64,000 nucleotides of DNA from Bombyx mori (lineage: Eukaryota > Arthropoda > Insecta > Lepidoptera > Bombycidae), in NCBI RefSeq assembly GCF_030269925.1, contig NC_085127.1, forward strand, positions 6,579,501-6,643,500. Direction: 5' to 3'. Of the stretch, positions 34,554 through 44,993 are shown in pieces. The translations under genes and the position numbers were made by a program. The notes beneath the pieces are model-generated. The model was not told the origin of the DNA, made no database searches, and saw nothing but the letters and a program-made list of their open reading frames with translations. How positions within the stretch are numbered: the first letter of the stretch is position 1; each line of letters begins with the position of its first letter.

Positions 34554-35860
34554 CCTAGTCAGGTCATAAGTATTGTCACACAGTAAAAACTTTTCTTTTA
34601 GAATGCTGGCCACAAAAAAGTTTATTGAATTCGAATTTCAAATTGTTCATGAAAATAAAAATGTATACTTTTAGAATTTTACTCATTTTTAAATATGGAG
34701 TGGACGCTTAAAGAAGACCGTGTTGCAGTTATTGCGTTGCATCGTTGCGGTTACGCGCCAATTCAAATTTTTAACATACTGAAAAATTTGAATATAACCA
34801 AAAGATTCGTTTATCGTACCATCAAACGATACAATGAAGACTCTAGTGTAGATGACAGGTCAAGAAGTGGTCGCCCTCGGTCTGTTAGGACTCCAGCAGT
34901 GATAAAAGCTGTGAAGGCGCGAATTCAAAGAAATCCCAAACGTAAGCAGAAACTGTTGGCCCTTCAGATGGGGTTAAGCAGAACCACGGTGAAAAGGGTG
35001 TTAAATGAAGACTTAGGGCTTCGGACATATCGAAGAAAAACAGGACATCGTTTGAATGCTCGTCTAATGGACCTGAGACTGAAGAGATGCCGCGCTTTGT
35101 TGAAGCGGTACGCGGGAAAAAAATATCGGGAAATTCTTTTTTCGGATGAAAAAATTTTTACCGTAGAAGAGAGCTACATCAAACAAAATGATAAGGTGTA
35201 CGCACACAGTAGTGAAGAAGCGAGCAACCGTATTCCGCGTGTCCAACGAGGTCATTTTCCATCCTCGCTCATGGTATGTTTGGGAGTTTCTTATTGGGGC
35301 TTAACAGAGGTACATTTTTGTGAGAAAGGTGTAAAAACGAATGCAGTTGTGTATCAAAATACAGTCCTGACGAACCTTGTGGAACCGGTTTCTCATACCA
35401 TGTTCAATAACAGTCACTGGGTATTCCAACAAGATTCGGCGCCAGCTCATAGAGCGAAGAGCACACAAGACTGGCTGGCGGCGCGTGAAATCTACTTCAT
35501 CCGGCACGAAGACTGGCCCTCCTCCAGTCCAGACTTGAATCCGTTAGATTACAAGATATGGCAACACTTGGAGGAAAAGGCGTGCTCAAAGCCTCATCCC
35601 AATTTGGAGTCACTCAAGACATCCTTGATTAAGGCAGCCGCCGATATTGACATGGACCTCGTTCGTGCTGCGATAGACGACTGGCCGCGCAGATTGAAGG
35701 CCTGTATTCAAAATCACGGAGGTCATTTTGAATAAACTTTAGTGTCATAAGAATCTATGTTTTGTTAAGTTCATTTTGGTATATGAATGGTTACATAATG
35801 AATAAACTTGTTTCAATTATTTTACATTTAACATGTGACAGAATTTATGACCTGACTAGG
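34554..35860 (+). mobile_element. Full-length DD37D mariner in a receptor intron
   Basis: A 1307-bp element with TA duplications (34552-34553, 35861-35862) and 27-bp terminal inverted repeats beginning CCTAGTCAGGTCATAA, 24 of 27 matching. It carries one uninterrupted transposase ORF. It lies in intron 6 of the odorant receptor, same strand, its right end 44 bp from exon 7. The family (maT/mori type mariner) moves by cut and paste. Confidence 0.95.
34695..35735 (+). CDS. mariner DD37D transposase, intact
   Basis: 346 residues, the normal length for the family. An N-terminal paired-type helix-turn-helix region is followed by the GRPR hook at residues 59-62 and a second HTH (LALQMGLSRTTVKRVL). 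The catalytic residues are Asp151 (FSDEKIF), Asp247 (QQDSAPAH) and Asp285 (NPLDYKIW), with exactly 37 residues between the last two. No frameshift or stop is present, so the enzyme may be active. Its start is the ATG at 34695, 141 bp inside the element. It would need its own or the host promoter; as an intron passenger it is co-transcribed with the receptor. Confidence 0.95.
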   Translation: MEWTLKEDRVAVIALHRCGYAPIQIFNILKNLNITKRFVYRTIKRYNEDSSVDDRSRSGRPRSVRTPAVIKAVKARIQRNPKRKQKLLALQMGLSRTTVKRVLNEDLGLRTYRRKTGHRLNARLMDLRLKRCRALLKRYAGKKYREILFSDEKIFTVEESYIKQNDKVYAHSSEEASNRIPRVQRGHFPSSLMVCLGVSYWGLTEVHFCEKGVKTNAVVYQNTVLTNLVEPVSHTMFNNSHWVFQQDSAPAHRAKSTQDWLAAREIYFIRHEDWPSSSPDLNPLDYKIWQHLEEKACSKPHPNLESLKTSLIKAAADIDMDLVRAAIDDWPRRLKACIQNHGGHFE

Positions 35861-35904
35861 TATTTCTAAATGAGTAATGTGATAAGTCATAGTTTTATTT
35901 GCAG

Positions 35905-36018
35905 ATCGAGTCTCCTTTAGATAATTTGACAACCGTCGGCTGGATATTGGTATATCTGTCTCTTTGTATTCTTATACTGTTCGTGGATTGCTATTTTGGA
36001 AATACCATAACGGTTAAG
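35905..36018 (+). CDS. Odorant receptor exon 7
   Basis: Acceptor TTATTTGCAG, donor GTATGT (36019). Codes residues 304-341 in phase 0 at both ends. VGWILVYLSLCILILFVDCY is TM6, followed by FGNTITVK, matching the family pattern C-x-FGN. The acceptor lies only 44 bp downstream of the mariner's right end. Confidence 0.9.
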
Positions 36019-36434
36019 GTATGTATGTCAATTTATAAACAATATTACAAGAAAGCCTTGATAACTAAAATCAAATTTAAAAAAGTACTTTTTCGATTAA
36101 TTTTATTTCGGTATCCAATCGATTTTTTTTACTAAAACACAAATGATATAATAGTTACGTAGTTTGTTCTTCAAATATTTCCAACGTATAAGTAATGATG
36201 CTGTTCCAATCCAACATAATCGAAATAAAAGCTCAGTTCTCTAAATAGATTTATTTGAATAAATAAATTTACATTTAATTTTAAATTCATTTTAGAAGTT
36301 AACAGTATTTAAATAAAATTAGAATGAGATATTATGTGTCCTAACTTTAGATAACTATACAACAGTTCGTTTCCAGATATTGTTATGGATTTGGTGCGCA
36401 CCATCCGGATTTTTTCGCAATTTTAGAATTTATC

Positions 36435-36560
36435 GCACAGACAGTGAACGAACTCTCGACCCACCTGGTGTTAAGTGATTACCCAAAGAAATCAAAAAGT
36501 GAATGCCCCCACCATATTGACTCATGAGGTCTAGCCTCAATTGTGTAGTATGAAGCCCTG
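36435..36560 (-). mobile_element. Degenerate Bm1, receptor intron 7
   Basis: GACCCACCTGGTGTTAAGTG with diverged continuation CCCCACCATATTGACTCATG. Confidence 0.55.
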
Positions 36561-36639
36561 AAATGATATCCCTTTAACAGTGTTTACCGACCGCTATAAT
36601 ACGTCTTACCATTAAGTAGGGCTCGTTTGTCTAATTAGG

Positions 36640-36935
36640 TTTTTTTTATTTATTGCTTAGATGGATGGACGAGCTCACAGCCCATCTGGTGTTAAGTTGT
36701 TACTGGAGCCCATAGAGATCTACAACATAAATGCGCCACCCACCTCGAGATATAAGTTCTACGGTCTCAGTATTGTTACAACGGCTATCCCACCCTTCGA
36801 ACCGAAACGCATTACTGCTTCACGGCGGAAATAGGCGGGGTGGTGGTACCTACCCGTGCGGACTCCCAAGAGGTCCTACCACCAGTAATTACGCAAATTA
36901 TAATTTTGCGGGTTTGGTTTTTAAAATAGAAAAAG
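36640..36935 (-). mobile_element. Bm1 SINE with extended body, receptor intron 7
   Basis: Reverse copy that continues past the usual truncation point into ATTACGCAAATTATAATTTT and GCGGGTTTGG, the middle part of Bm1. Confidence 0.9.
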
Positions 36936-37044
36936 TTGACGCTTGACCCGGCCATATTTAGGTTTGAATCAAGTTAATACGAAAGACACCCAAACATCTA
37001 CAATCCTCCCTAAAATGCCAATAATAACTGTACAACGTCTCTCA

Positions 37045-37391
37045 TCTATACAAATAAATAAAATTGGAGAGTCGTTTGTAAGAATAAAATAACCACTTTT
37101 TACTAAATGCGTAAGTATGTATATACAATTTTTTTTGTCTGTCTGTTGTGTCTGCCTGTTTGTGTCTGTGACTGTATCTGTGTCTGCCTGTCTGTCTGTG
37201 TCTGTGTCTGTGTCTGTCTGTTTCTTCCGGTTAATCTCTAGAACGACTGGAGTGATTTCGACGGGACTTTCACTGATACGTAGCTGATGATAATATAAGG
37301 AGTAACTTAGGCTACTTTTTATAGACTACCTTCGCCCCACGGCGTCACCCGCCTTAACATAGCCGCGGGTAGCATCGCGGGACTCAGCTAG
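37045..37391 (+). mobile_element. Helitron carrying a GTCT microsatellite
   Basis: TC start after A (37044), end CAGCTAG before T (37392), with GCCGCGGG near the 3' end. The interior includes an expanded (TGTC/TGTGTC)n tract (37131-37222). In receptor intron 7. Confidence 0.83.
37131..37222. repeat. GTCT/TGTGTC microsatellite
   Basis: Imperfect TGTC and TGTGTC repeats inside a Helitron. Confidence 0.9.
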
Positions 37392-38118
37392 TCAGTCATA
37401 TAAATAATTCCGGTACGCATAGATAGATACAATCAAAGAAACAAGTTGTAAACATTATTTCTACATAAACACAACTTTACCGAAGTTTAAACTTTGTTGA
37501 ATTCTTCGCCTTAATGGTAAATTAAGGTGACACCAATTAATCTCCCGCGTATAGGCTTTCGGAAGTAAACATTGTACTCATCGCAGTTGGCGTACTCTGA
37601 ACATAATTTCCGAGGTAATAATTAAGTTATTCTACATTGTTCCCGACGCGTGTAAACGGAGCGACAATGATGAGTTTGAAATTATTAATAAAGCCACAAT
37701 AACAAGCATGCAGTCAATTCATTATTGCTAGTGATTGCAACGCGAAAATGTATTTTATACAGAATGAACATTTTAAATTCACATTGTAATTACTGTTCAC
37801 ATATGGTTCACGCTGTAATTAAACTTTCGGGATTGACCATCGATTTTTTTTTATAACAAAAAGCGTTTTTTCTATTAATACAATTAAAAATTATTTTATT
37901 ATAGTTTAATTTTGCGTTTTTTTTGCAATTAAAATGTGGGATTTAATCGTAAACCGTAGTTTTCATTATGTCTGCGGCTCGCGAAAATCGAAGAAAATAC
38001 CGGTAGATAAGCAAACCATTTTGTATTTAACGATATAAAGAGATACAAAATATTATCAAAAAATTATATTATATATAAACTTTATTCCCAATATTGAGCG
38101 ATACTGTTGAAATTTATT

Positions 38119-38450
38119 TTTTAATTGTTTAGATAAGTGGACGAGCTCACGACCCACCCAATGTTAAATGATTACCGGATCCCATAGACATCAAGACGTA
38201 AGCGCCGCCACCCACTAAGTCTCAATGTTACAGCAAAGCAGCTGTCCCGCGCTTCAAGCCTAATCGCATTACTGCTTCCCGACATATTATATAGGCAGGG
38301 TGTTGGCACCTGCCCGTGCGGGCTGATTCTTTTATTGCATAGAGGGATGAACCAGCTCGGGGCCTACCTGTTGTTAAATTATTATTGGAGTCCATACATA
38401 GGACCGCGTGACCTGCCTTAAGACTCAATTGTATTCACGTTAAAGATATC
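38119..38450 (-). mobile_element. Two adjacent old Bm1 copies, receptor intron 7
   Basis: The first (38119-38325) runs from TTTTTAATTGTTTAGATAAG to CCTGCCCGTGCGGGC; a second 3' part (38330-38450) follows head to tail. The 66-codon minus-strand ORF is SINE-derived. Confidence 0.7.
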
Positions 38451-38454
38451 ACAT

Positions 38455-38698
38455 CTTGCTTGATATTCGCTTGCGACGAAGGGCTCGACGAGTAAATTAA
38501 CCCATAGACACAGCCCACTGAGTTTCTCGCCGGATCTTCTCAGTGGGTCGCGTTTCCGATCCGGTGGTAGATTCTGCGAAGAATTGCTCTTGCTAGGGCC
38601 AGTGTTAGCAACACTCCCGGCCTCGTGAGCTCACCTACACGCCAAAGAGAAGCTAAAATAGCCTCTCAAGACTATCAGCATAGATAGGAGGAAAAAAT
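38455..38698 (+). mobile_element. Retroposon 3' end (BMC1-like?), receptor intron 7
   Basis: The best conserved plus copy of this tail, ending CTATCAGCATAGATAGGAGG then A6. Confidence 0.8.
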
Positions 38699-38916
38699 CA
38701 CATCTTTGGGCTATGATATCCACGTAACACTAAGTGATCCAATTAGACTTAATATAGGCGGTAAAAATGATTTATTAAGCATTACGGCTATATCAACTTT
38801 CAAAGTGGAACGCAAATCTGTTTTGATATAAATTAGACTCAAAGGAGGTTATATAACTCGCGCTGGTTTACAACTAGTGACAAATTTTCCTTTTATTTAG
38901 ATTTGATTTTTGTTAT

Positions 38917-39436
38917 TTTTTTATTTTATTTCCTTTGTAGTGTTACGCGTTGGGGTGCGGGATAAATTCTACCTAATTACAAGTTAACACTGTATTAGCA
39001 CTTAGAACACGTAAACACTCAACAAACACTTTAAAACTCTCAATTCGCTTCTACCGCTTCGCTTCAGGTGATCCGTTCGCTGTTTCGCTTCGAGTAATTC
39101 AGATTACTGACTGACTGCGTGCCATTTCTGCAACGCTTTTATAGCCGATACCATATATCTAGAATTATCGAGAATGCTCCACACATTTCGAGTATTGTGT
39201 TTCTGCTGTCTGACAATAGATGGCATTGTACTCCTCGAACGTTCTAGGTGCTACTAGATCCTTCGATATTCGTTCGACTATTCGGCGATAGATGGCGTTA
39301 TTCTTACCGGCGTAACAGTAGGTACACGAGGATATGGCCCACCGAGCATACGGTTAGTGGTTACCATTGCTAATGGACGTCAGTAATGGGGCACAGCCAA
39401 TTCGCTACCTACCGATGAAGACTCTACGCAAGTTTA
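38917..39436 (-). mobile_element. Jockey LINE relic interrupted by a solo LTR
   Basis: The minus-strand Jockey tail begins with poly-T and TTGTAG at 38917-38940, then resumes at 39318 (GTAGGTACACGAGG) through 39436. The gap is the LTR at 38941-39317. Confidence 0.75.
38941..39317 (-). mobile_element. Solo LTR (gypsy-like size and duplication)
   Basis: A 377-bp block bounded by TGTTACGC and GCGTAACA inverted ends and flanked by GTAG on both sides, a 4-bp target duplication. On the minus strand it carries TATAAAAG (39144-39137) and about 25 bp downstream TCAGTCAG, an arthropod initiator. A solo LTR forms when the two LTRs of an element recombine. It lies in receptor intron 7, about 500 bp before exon 8, in opposite orientation. 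Confidence 0.83.
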
Positions 39437-39446
39437 TTGTTCATTA

Positions 39447-39690
39447 TTTCGGGTTACATTATTAAAATCTTTGTAATTTTCGATATTACGAATATTTTAT
39501 AGTTCTGAGCTCAACTTTTGCTTTGAAAAATTATCATCACACTAACCATCAGGACTCTATTCGAGTTTATTTTTCTTTATTTCGGGTTACATTATTAAAA
39601 GCTATGTAAAGTTTATATACTACGAATACTGTGCACTTTTGTCCTTGAAAGTTATCAATACCCTAACCATTATCTTTCATTATGAAATTC
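39447..39690. repeat. Tandem duplication, 133-bp unit
   Basis: TTTCGGGTTACATTATTAAAA occurs at 39447 and 39580 with diverged following sequence (ACTAACCATCAGGA against CCTAACCATTATC). Two old tandem copies in intron 7. Confidence 0.7.
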
Positions 39691-39740
39691 TATTTATGAA
39701 GTTTATCTTCTTATGCACGCATAAAGAACTAACAGCTAAA

Positions 39741-39812
39741 GTAACAAGTTTGGGTAATACTACTAAGAACTCGTAAAAGCTTGAGTAACAAATTTGGATA
39801 ATACTACTTCCA
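39741..39812. repeat. 44-bp tandem duplication at an exon 8 splice site
   Basis: GTAACAAGTTTGGGTAATAC (39741) and GTAACAAATTTGGATAATAC (39785) are 44 bp apart; the second runs into the acceptor ACTTCCAG of receptor exon 8. Confidence 0.7.
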
Positions 39813-39813
39813 G

Positions 39814-39969
39814 TGTGCGTATTTACCGACGGCAGTATTCTCAATTCCGTGGTTGGATCAGCCAAAGAATATTCAAGTAAGCACTCTACTCTTCATGGCG
39901 AAAACCCAACAACCCGTCCAGCTGATAGCGGCGAAGCTAGTTCCTGTTTCACTCACTACATTCACTCAG
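39814..39969 (+). CDS. Odorant receptor exon 8
   Basis: Acceptor ACTTCCAG, donor GTAAGT (39970). Codes residues 342-393. The order of motifs (AVFSIPWLDQP, then LLFMAKTQQPVQL, then LVPVSLTTFTQ) is the diagnostic odorant receptor C-terminal block running into TM7. It has no ATG near its 5' end. A hAT-like element starts 45 bp after the donor. Confidence 0.9.
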
Positions 39970-40014
39970 GTAAGTGTTTCGAAATGCTTTGATTAGCAAA
40001 TAAACTATCTAAAC

Positions 40015-40587
40015 CAGGGGCTCCCAAAGTTATTTAGTTTACTGCCCCCTTTGAGAATAAATTCTTTTGTAGCGCCCCCTGTTTTTCACCTACCTAAAAA
40101 CCACTATGGCGAGAGCTCAGTCGGTGTCTAAGAGTCCCCCTAGATGAAATTACAAGTCGCCTCCCAAGTTTCTACACAACGCCTCCATATTGAAGTGAAA
40201 CTTCCTTATCGGCGTTGGAAAAAAATTTACCGTCACACTTTTCGGTTACGCGTCACTTTTTTCCGTTACGCGCCATCTGTTTTGTATTCATGTCTATGAT
40301 AATAAAATCCTTTTGTTTAAACTTTATCTAATTTAACTTTTTTGTATTCATGTCTATGATAATAAAATCCTTTTGTTTAAACTTTATCTAATTTAACTTT
40401 ATTTAACCAATTTCTAGAAAGTTGCATGTAGATCATTTTTCGAAAAATAAGGCCATAAACAAGTTTCACTTCTTACGTGTGTACACTAGTACACGCACAC
40501 ATTTTTTTTTTTCTAGGTCTCTTACTGCCCCCCTTTAGACTTGAAGTGCCTACAAGGGGGCGTTATCGCCCACCTTGCGAAAGACTG
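40015..40587. mobile_element. hAT-like nonautonomous element
   Basis: Ends CAGGGGCTCCCAAAG and (reverse complement) CAGTCTTTCGCAAGG fit hAT termini. Flanking 8-mers ATCTAAAC and ATCTAAGC differ by one base. An exact 60-bp tandem duplication sits inside (40281-40400). It starts 45 bp after receptor exon 8. Confidence 0.75.
40281..40400. repeat. Exact 60-bp tandem duplication
   Basis: Two identical 60-mers beginning TTTGTATTCATGTCTATGAT inside the hAT-like element. Confidence 0.95.
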
Positions 40588-40664
40588 ATCTAAGCCCATC
40601 TAATTATAAACATTAATATTTAACACTATTATTCATTATATGCGAAAATCGTGGTAAGAAAATT

Positions 40665-40925
40665 TACTGGTAGTAAGACGTCTTGTGAATCCGCACGGGT
40701 AGGTACCACCACCCTGCCCATTTCTGCCGTGAAGCAGTAATGCGTTTCGGTTTGAAGGGCGGGGCAGCTGTTGTACTGTACTGTTAAACGTGAGACATTA
40801 CAACTCATGTCTCAAGGTGCGTGGCGACATTTATTTGTAGATGTTTATGGGCTCAGGTAACCACTCAACACCAGGTGGGCCGTGAGCTCGTCCACCCATC
40901 TAACAAAAAAATTAATAAAAAAAAA
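40665..40925 (+). mobile_element. Bm1 SINE, receptor intron 8
   Basis: From TTACTGGTAGTAAGACGTCT to A-rich tail; well conserved, lying 78 bp after the hAT-like element. Confidence 0.9.
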
Positions 40926-41043
40926 CGTCCAAAAATTGTCTTTATAATGTAAGTAGCTGCGAAAGCTTAGAACAGCCCATTTAATGTTGTAGAGAGAGAG
41001 AGCGTATTTAAATAGTCGTATCATGAAATGAATTTATTTATAA

Positions 41044-41332
41044 CTAGCTGACCCGGCAGACTGTTAGTGCCTCAATTGATAAATAAAAGATCTAAGCTTT
41101 TGTATAAAATAAATTTAAAAAAACAAAAGGAATCCGTCCGACGGAGGACACGTCAAAGGAAAAACGAAATTGTTTGTTTTTATATAATTCCGAGCATTTT
41201 CATATTTATCTACCTTTTAAACCTTCTCTGGACTTCCACGAATAATTCAAGATCAAAATTAGCCAGATCGGCCCAGCCGTTCTCGAGTTTTATCGAGACT
41301 AATGAACAGCAATTCATTTATATATATATATA
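41044..41332 (-). mobile_element. Helitron in receptor intron 8
   Basis: Reverse-oriented relative of 10578-10827: CTAGCTGACCCGGCAGAC at the left and TGAATTGC near its start at the right. The 5' terminus is obscured by a TA repeat. Confidence 0.77.
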
Positions 41333-42764
41333 ACAGCGAAAATGATAATACGAACGGTTCATCTTTCGAGCCGGAATGCATGGCTAATAGAAACAGTCAG
41401 GGCGGGTGTTTCTCAATCTTGCGAGGGGTTAGTAGTGCCTACAATAGAATGCAGTAGTGTAATTTATAAACACTGTACAGTTTTTTTTCTCTAATGAAAA
41501 AACGTGGACATCATTGAATTACAATTTGTTCAGAAATAATAAAATGGATTCATGGTTTGATAAATAGTTTATTATTTTCATTTTATTATTAATTCGGTAC
41601 TGAAAATAAAAAACGCGAAATTTTAGCCGTAACAGTAACATAAGAGAATAAATACATGCTAGCTATATAACACACACATTAATAGAAATGAAATATATGT
41701 AACCTCCATAATATGATTTATGATGACATAAAGAGGTTAATATGTTATAGAGGTGACATAAATGTTAATTTGAATAAAAAAACATTTTTGAATTGTAAAA
41801 TATAAAAAACATAAAAACTGGTGAAGCAATAGCTTTAAATGTTGTTTCTCTTTATAGAACAACTCAGTTTGTGCTATAGTTTTACTACGCTAAACTTTAT
41901 TTTTATGTGAATAAAATAATACATTATATATATTAAATTTAGGATACTTCGGCAGTTCATTTACCACTTAATAACTATACAAAAGGTTATACATGAGTAG
42001 AAATTTCTTCGGTTTTACTCTGCATGCTTTATAATTTGTTATCAGATATCCATAAATAATGCTACAATATGAACTGTAAAGAAAAGGAAAAGTGTGAAAA
42101 ACGTTGAATAATAGAGATAAAATAAATCTCGAGTCAAAAGATTAAGTTTATTAAAAGTAATGACAAGCAACCTTTGAATTTTGTTTTTATTCTCATCTAA
42201 TCTTATCTCACTGTTGCTTCAATGCCAATCTCTTTCAATGACCCGAATAAATGTTTTAATACAGATAGTCCCTTTTGTATCTATAAAATAGATTAAAACG
42301 ACGAACGCATAATTTATCACCATTACCCGAAACGTTCGTGAAAGATTTTATCGTGCTAAACTCTAGAAACTTCCAAATTTGTCCACAACAAATATCTGTA
42401 CAAACAGAAATTATCTTCGGATTCTGTCAGGTATTGTATTTGTGTGGCAAGTTGTGGATTTACCGCAAATAGAAATACCGAACTTTGTAATGATTGTGTC
42501 AAAACTTTGACATCTTGGCCGTGTCATGATTATTAAAATAGTCGATCGACGTTTTGTTATAACGAAAAGATATAACTTTGATTTTGTCAAAATATCATTT
42601 ATACGTCAATTTAATACGATTGTACTCTGACCGGTTACTGGTTGCTATCAGGACACAATGTTAATAAGGCTTATTAGATTTAAAGCCCTACTTAGAAAAT
42701 GACGCACCGCAACAACTTCATTTTTTTAATTGTTTATATATACTTATATATTGCTTATATACGT

Positions 42765-42935
42765 TGGGGCAACCGGATCCGCACCGCTCGTGATTTCACA
42801 TTTCACAACGCCCTCCACACCGCCAGTGACAGAAACAAATGAAGGAAGATCGTGCATGAGAAAGTAATACAGAAAGGTGGTCACTACCCTCAGCATTGAA
42901 GGATACGCCGCAAGAAGGAGGAGGATATATGTTAT
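42765..42935 (+). mobile_element. LINE ORF2 C-terminal relic
   Basis: In one frame the DNA reads a broken version of a LINE tail: DRN-K-W-R-K-I-V then GGHYPQH. Stops are frequent. The assignment is tentative. Confidence 0.35.
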
Positions 42936-43796
42936 AAATCCTTCGGTCCATCTTGGATTAAGTCTGTTCACCTATGTGTTCCACAGACATAACGTTGGAT
43001 GTCGCCGGCAATTTTTAGCTATGAATTCGAATCTTAGTTGCAAAATATAAAGCGAACATTTCATCCTTTAAGTTGAAACGCATGATTCATTCGCTGCAGA
43101 AATTACCAATCTTGCTATCACGAGTATTATTGACCAAAATTGGACGGGGACGAAGAGAGAAATAATTAGAACTCAACATTGATATTGAGCTAGATGACAA
43201 GGTCTAACAGCGATGGACAAGGACGATATTCTTAGTGTCATAAGAACTTTACACATTCGGGAAAGCAGTAAGCGAAAAATGGATGTTAAATGTAATTCAT
43301 ATAACGCATTCCTTTTTACCTGTGCTTTGAAATGAAATAAGCAGAGAATGGACCCTCTATATCTTTTTCGATCTTGCACTCCTGTGCCTTCCACTCCTAA
43401 TATTGATTATATTTGCAAAGAAATCTCATAGTCGTCCATATGTAAACAATTCACACGTTTCCAACGATACCCTTTAGGTTCTTTTTACAATACTGCGATA
43501 ACTGAGATTTCCATTTTGCCGAGCTAAATAGAATTGTTTGAGAAGAGTTTACATTTAATTAAATTTAAGGAAACAAGGTGAAATCGTGTAATCCGTGGTT
43601 GGGTTCAAATTTTTTGACGTCATTAATTATCAAAATTGAGACGAAAATTTTATGTAATTCGCAATTAAAATAAAGTAATGAAATTTTTAGCTGTATACGC
43701 TTATGTAGTTAGTTATATTAATATATAATTTAATTAAACAATATATAATAAATAATGTTATTATTAAGTGGTATTATTTTCATGAAATCTTTTAAA

Positions 43797-44993
43797 TCAA
43801 TGGTAGGGCGTCTTGTGAGTCCGCACGGGTAGGTACCACCACCGCTTATACTATCTGCCTTGAAGTAGTAATGTATTTCGGCTTAAAGGATGGGACAGCC
43901 TTTGTCCTGTCACACTAAGACTAATGCCCGTATCTTTAGACATTTCGTCAAATAGTCCTCCACTCTTAACTTATCCGATGATGCTCGAGCATTCCTCCCA
44001 AACTTACTCGAGTTTGGTATTTTTAGTCGACCATTACAATATTCCTCAACTGTCCTCGAGTGAGGTAGAGTCGTGTTATTGCGTCACCACGACAACATCA
44101 GTTTGAGGAAAATTTGATCAAGCTAGTATCAAACCCATAGAGTTCTGCAGTCTATGGTCATTGCTTAATGTCAAAGTCAAGCTGTCGCTGTCTGTTTGAC
44201 ACTAGAAGCATTGAACTTGTTTGATGTTTTAGTTGCTGAGTTATTCGTAAATATGTGTGCGTGCGGTAAATTTGAAAGTGTATTATTTATTTTCTAACCC
44301 ATTATTATTTTAGATTTCGAACCCGGTTTTGTATTTTTATTCGCCGCTTTTGTGTGATTTTGAGTGCATCGTGTTGTTGAAGTGCTTTTCTACAACCACC
44401 AGTTTATTATTATATAAATAAAACTTATAATCGCTTTGACTTTATTTATAAGTAGTAAGCAAAATATGACTCTTATGTAGGTAAATAAAATAAGAAGTTT
44501 CAAATGTCTGACAACGAGTCTAAGCAAGAGTCTAACCTCGAACTATTTACTTTATTAATAAAAATTATCAAAATTAAATTATCAAAATATGCACGAATCA
44601 TGCACAGATCCAGGCCATTGCACAACAATATCATATATTTCCATTTGCGGTCCACATACTAATTGGGCATTGATAGAAAACCAGCCTTGAGGAACGTTAC
44701 GTACGTCGCGACGTACCTTGACTTGACAGTTCGTTTACTCCACTCCGGTTAGAAAAATTTTCCAAGGACGTTTGAGTGGAGTTTATTTTTACGACTAAGC
44801 ATACCAAAAGGCGCGTTGCAGGCTGAGTCGAGTCGAGTTAAGGTCGTGTGAACGACTAAAGATACGGGGGTTAGATCTCATGTCTCGTCTCAAGGCTAGT
44901 GGAGGTATTTACGTTGTTGATGTCTACGGGCTCCTGTAACCACTTAACACCAGGTGGGCTATGAGCTCGTCCACTCACTAAGCAAGAAAAAAA
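43797..44993 (+). mobile_element. Bm1 SINE split by a DNA transposon, receptor intron 8
   Basis: 5' portion to CTGTCACACTAAGAC (43797-43921), 3' portion from TAGATCTCATGTCTCG (44870) to CACTCACTAAGCAAG and A7. Between them lies the element at 43922-44869. Confidence 0.87.
43922..44869. mobile_element. DNA transposon (Harbinger-like?) splitting a Bm1
   Basis: Terminal inverted repeats CCCGTATCTTTAG are exact over 13 bp, with weaker similarity inside. It interrupts a plus-strand Bm1 (43797-43921 and 44870-44993). The flanks carry TAA and TTA, suggestive of the 3-bp duplication of PIF/Harbinger elements, but this is not decisive. About 950 bp, no sizeable ORF. Subterminal GAGTCGAGTCGAG repeats are seen at 44823-44838. 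Confidence 0.7.
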
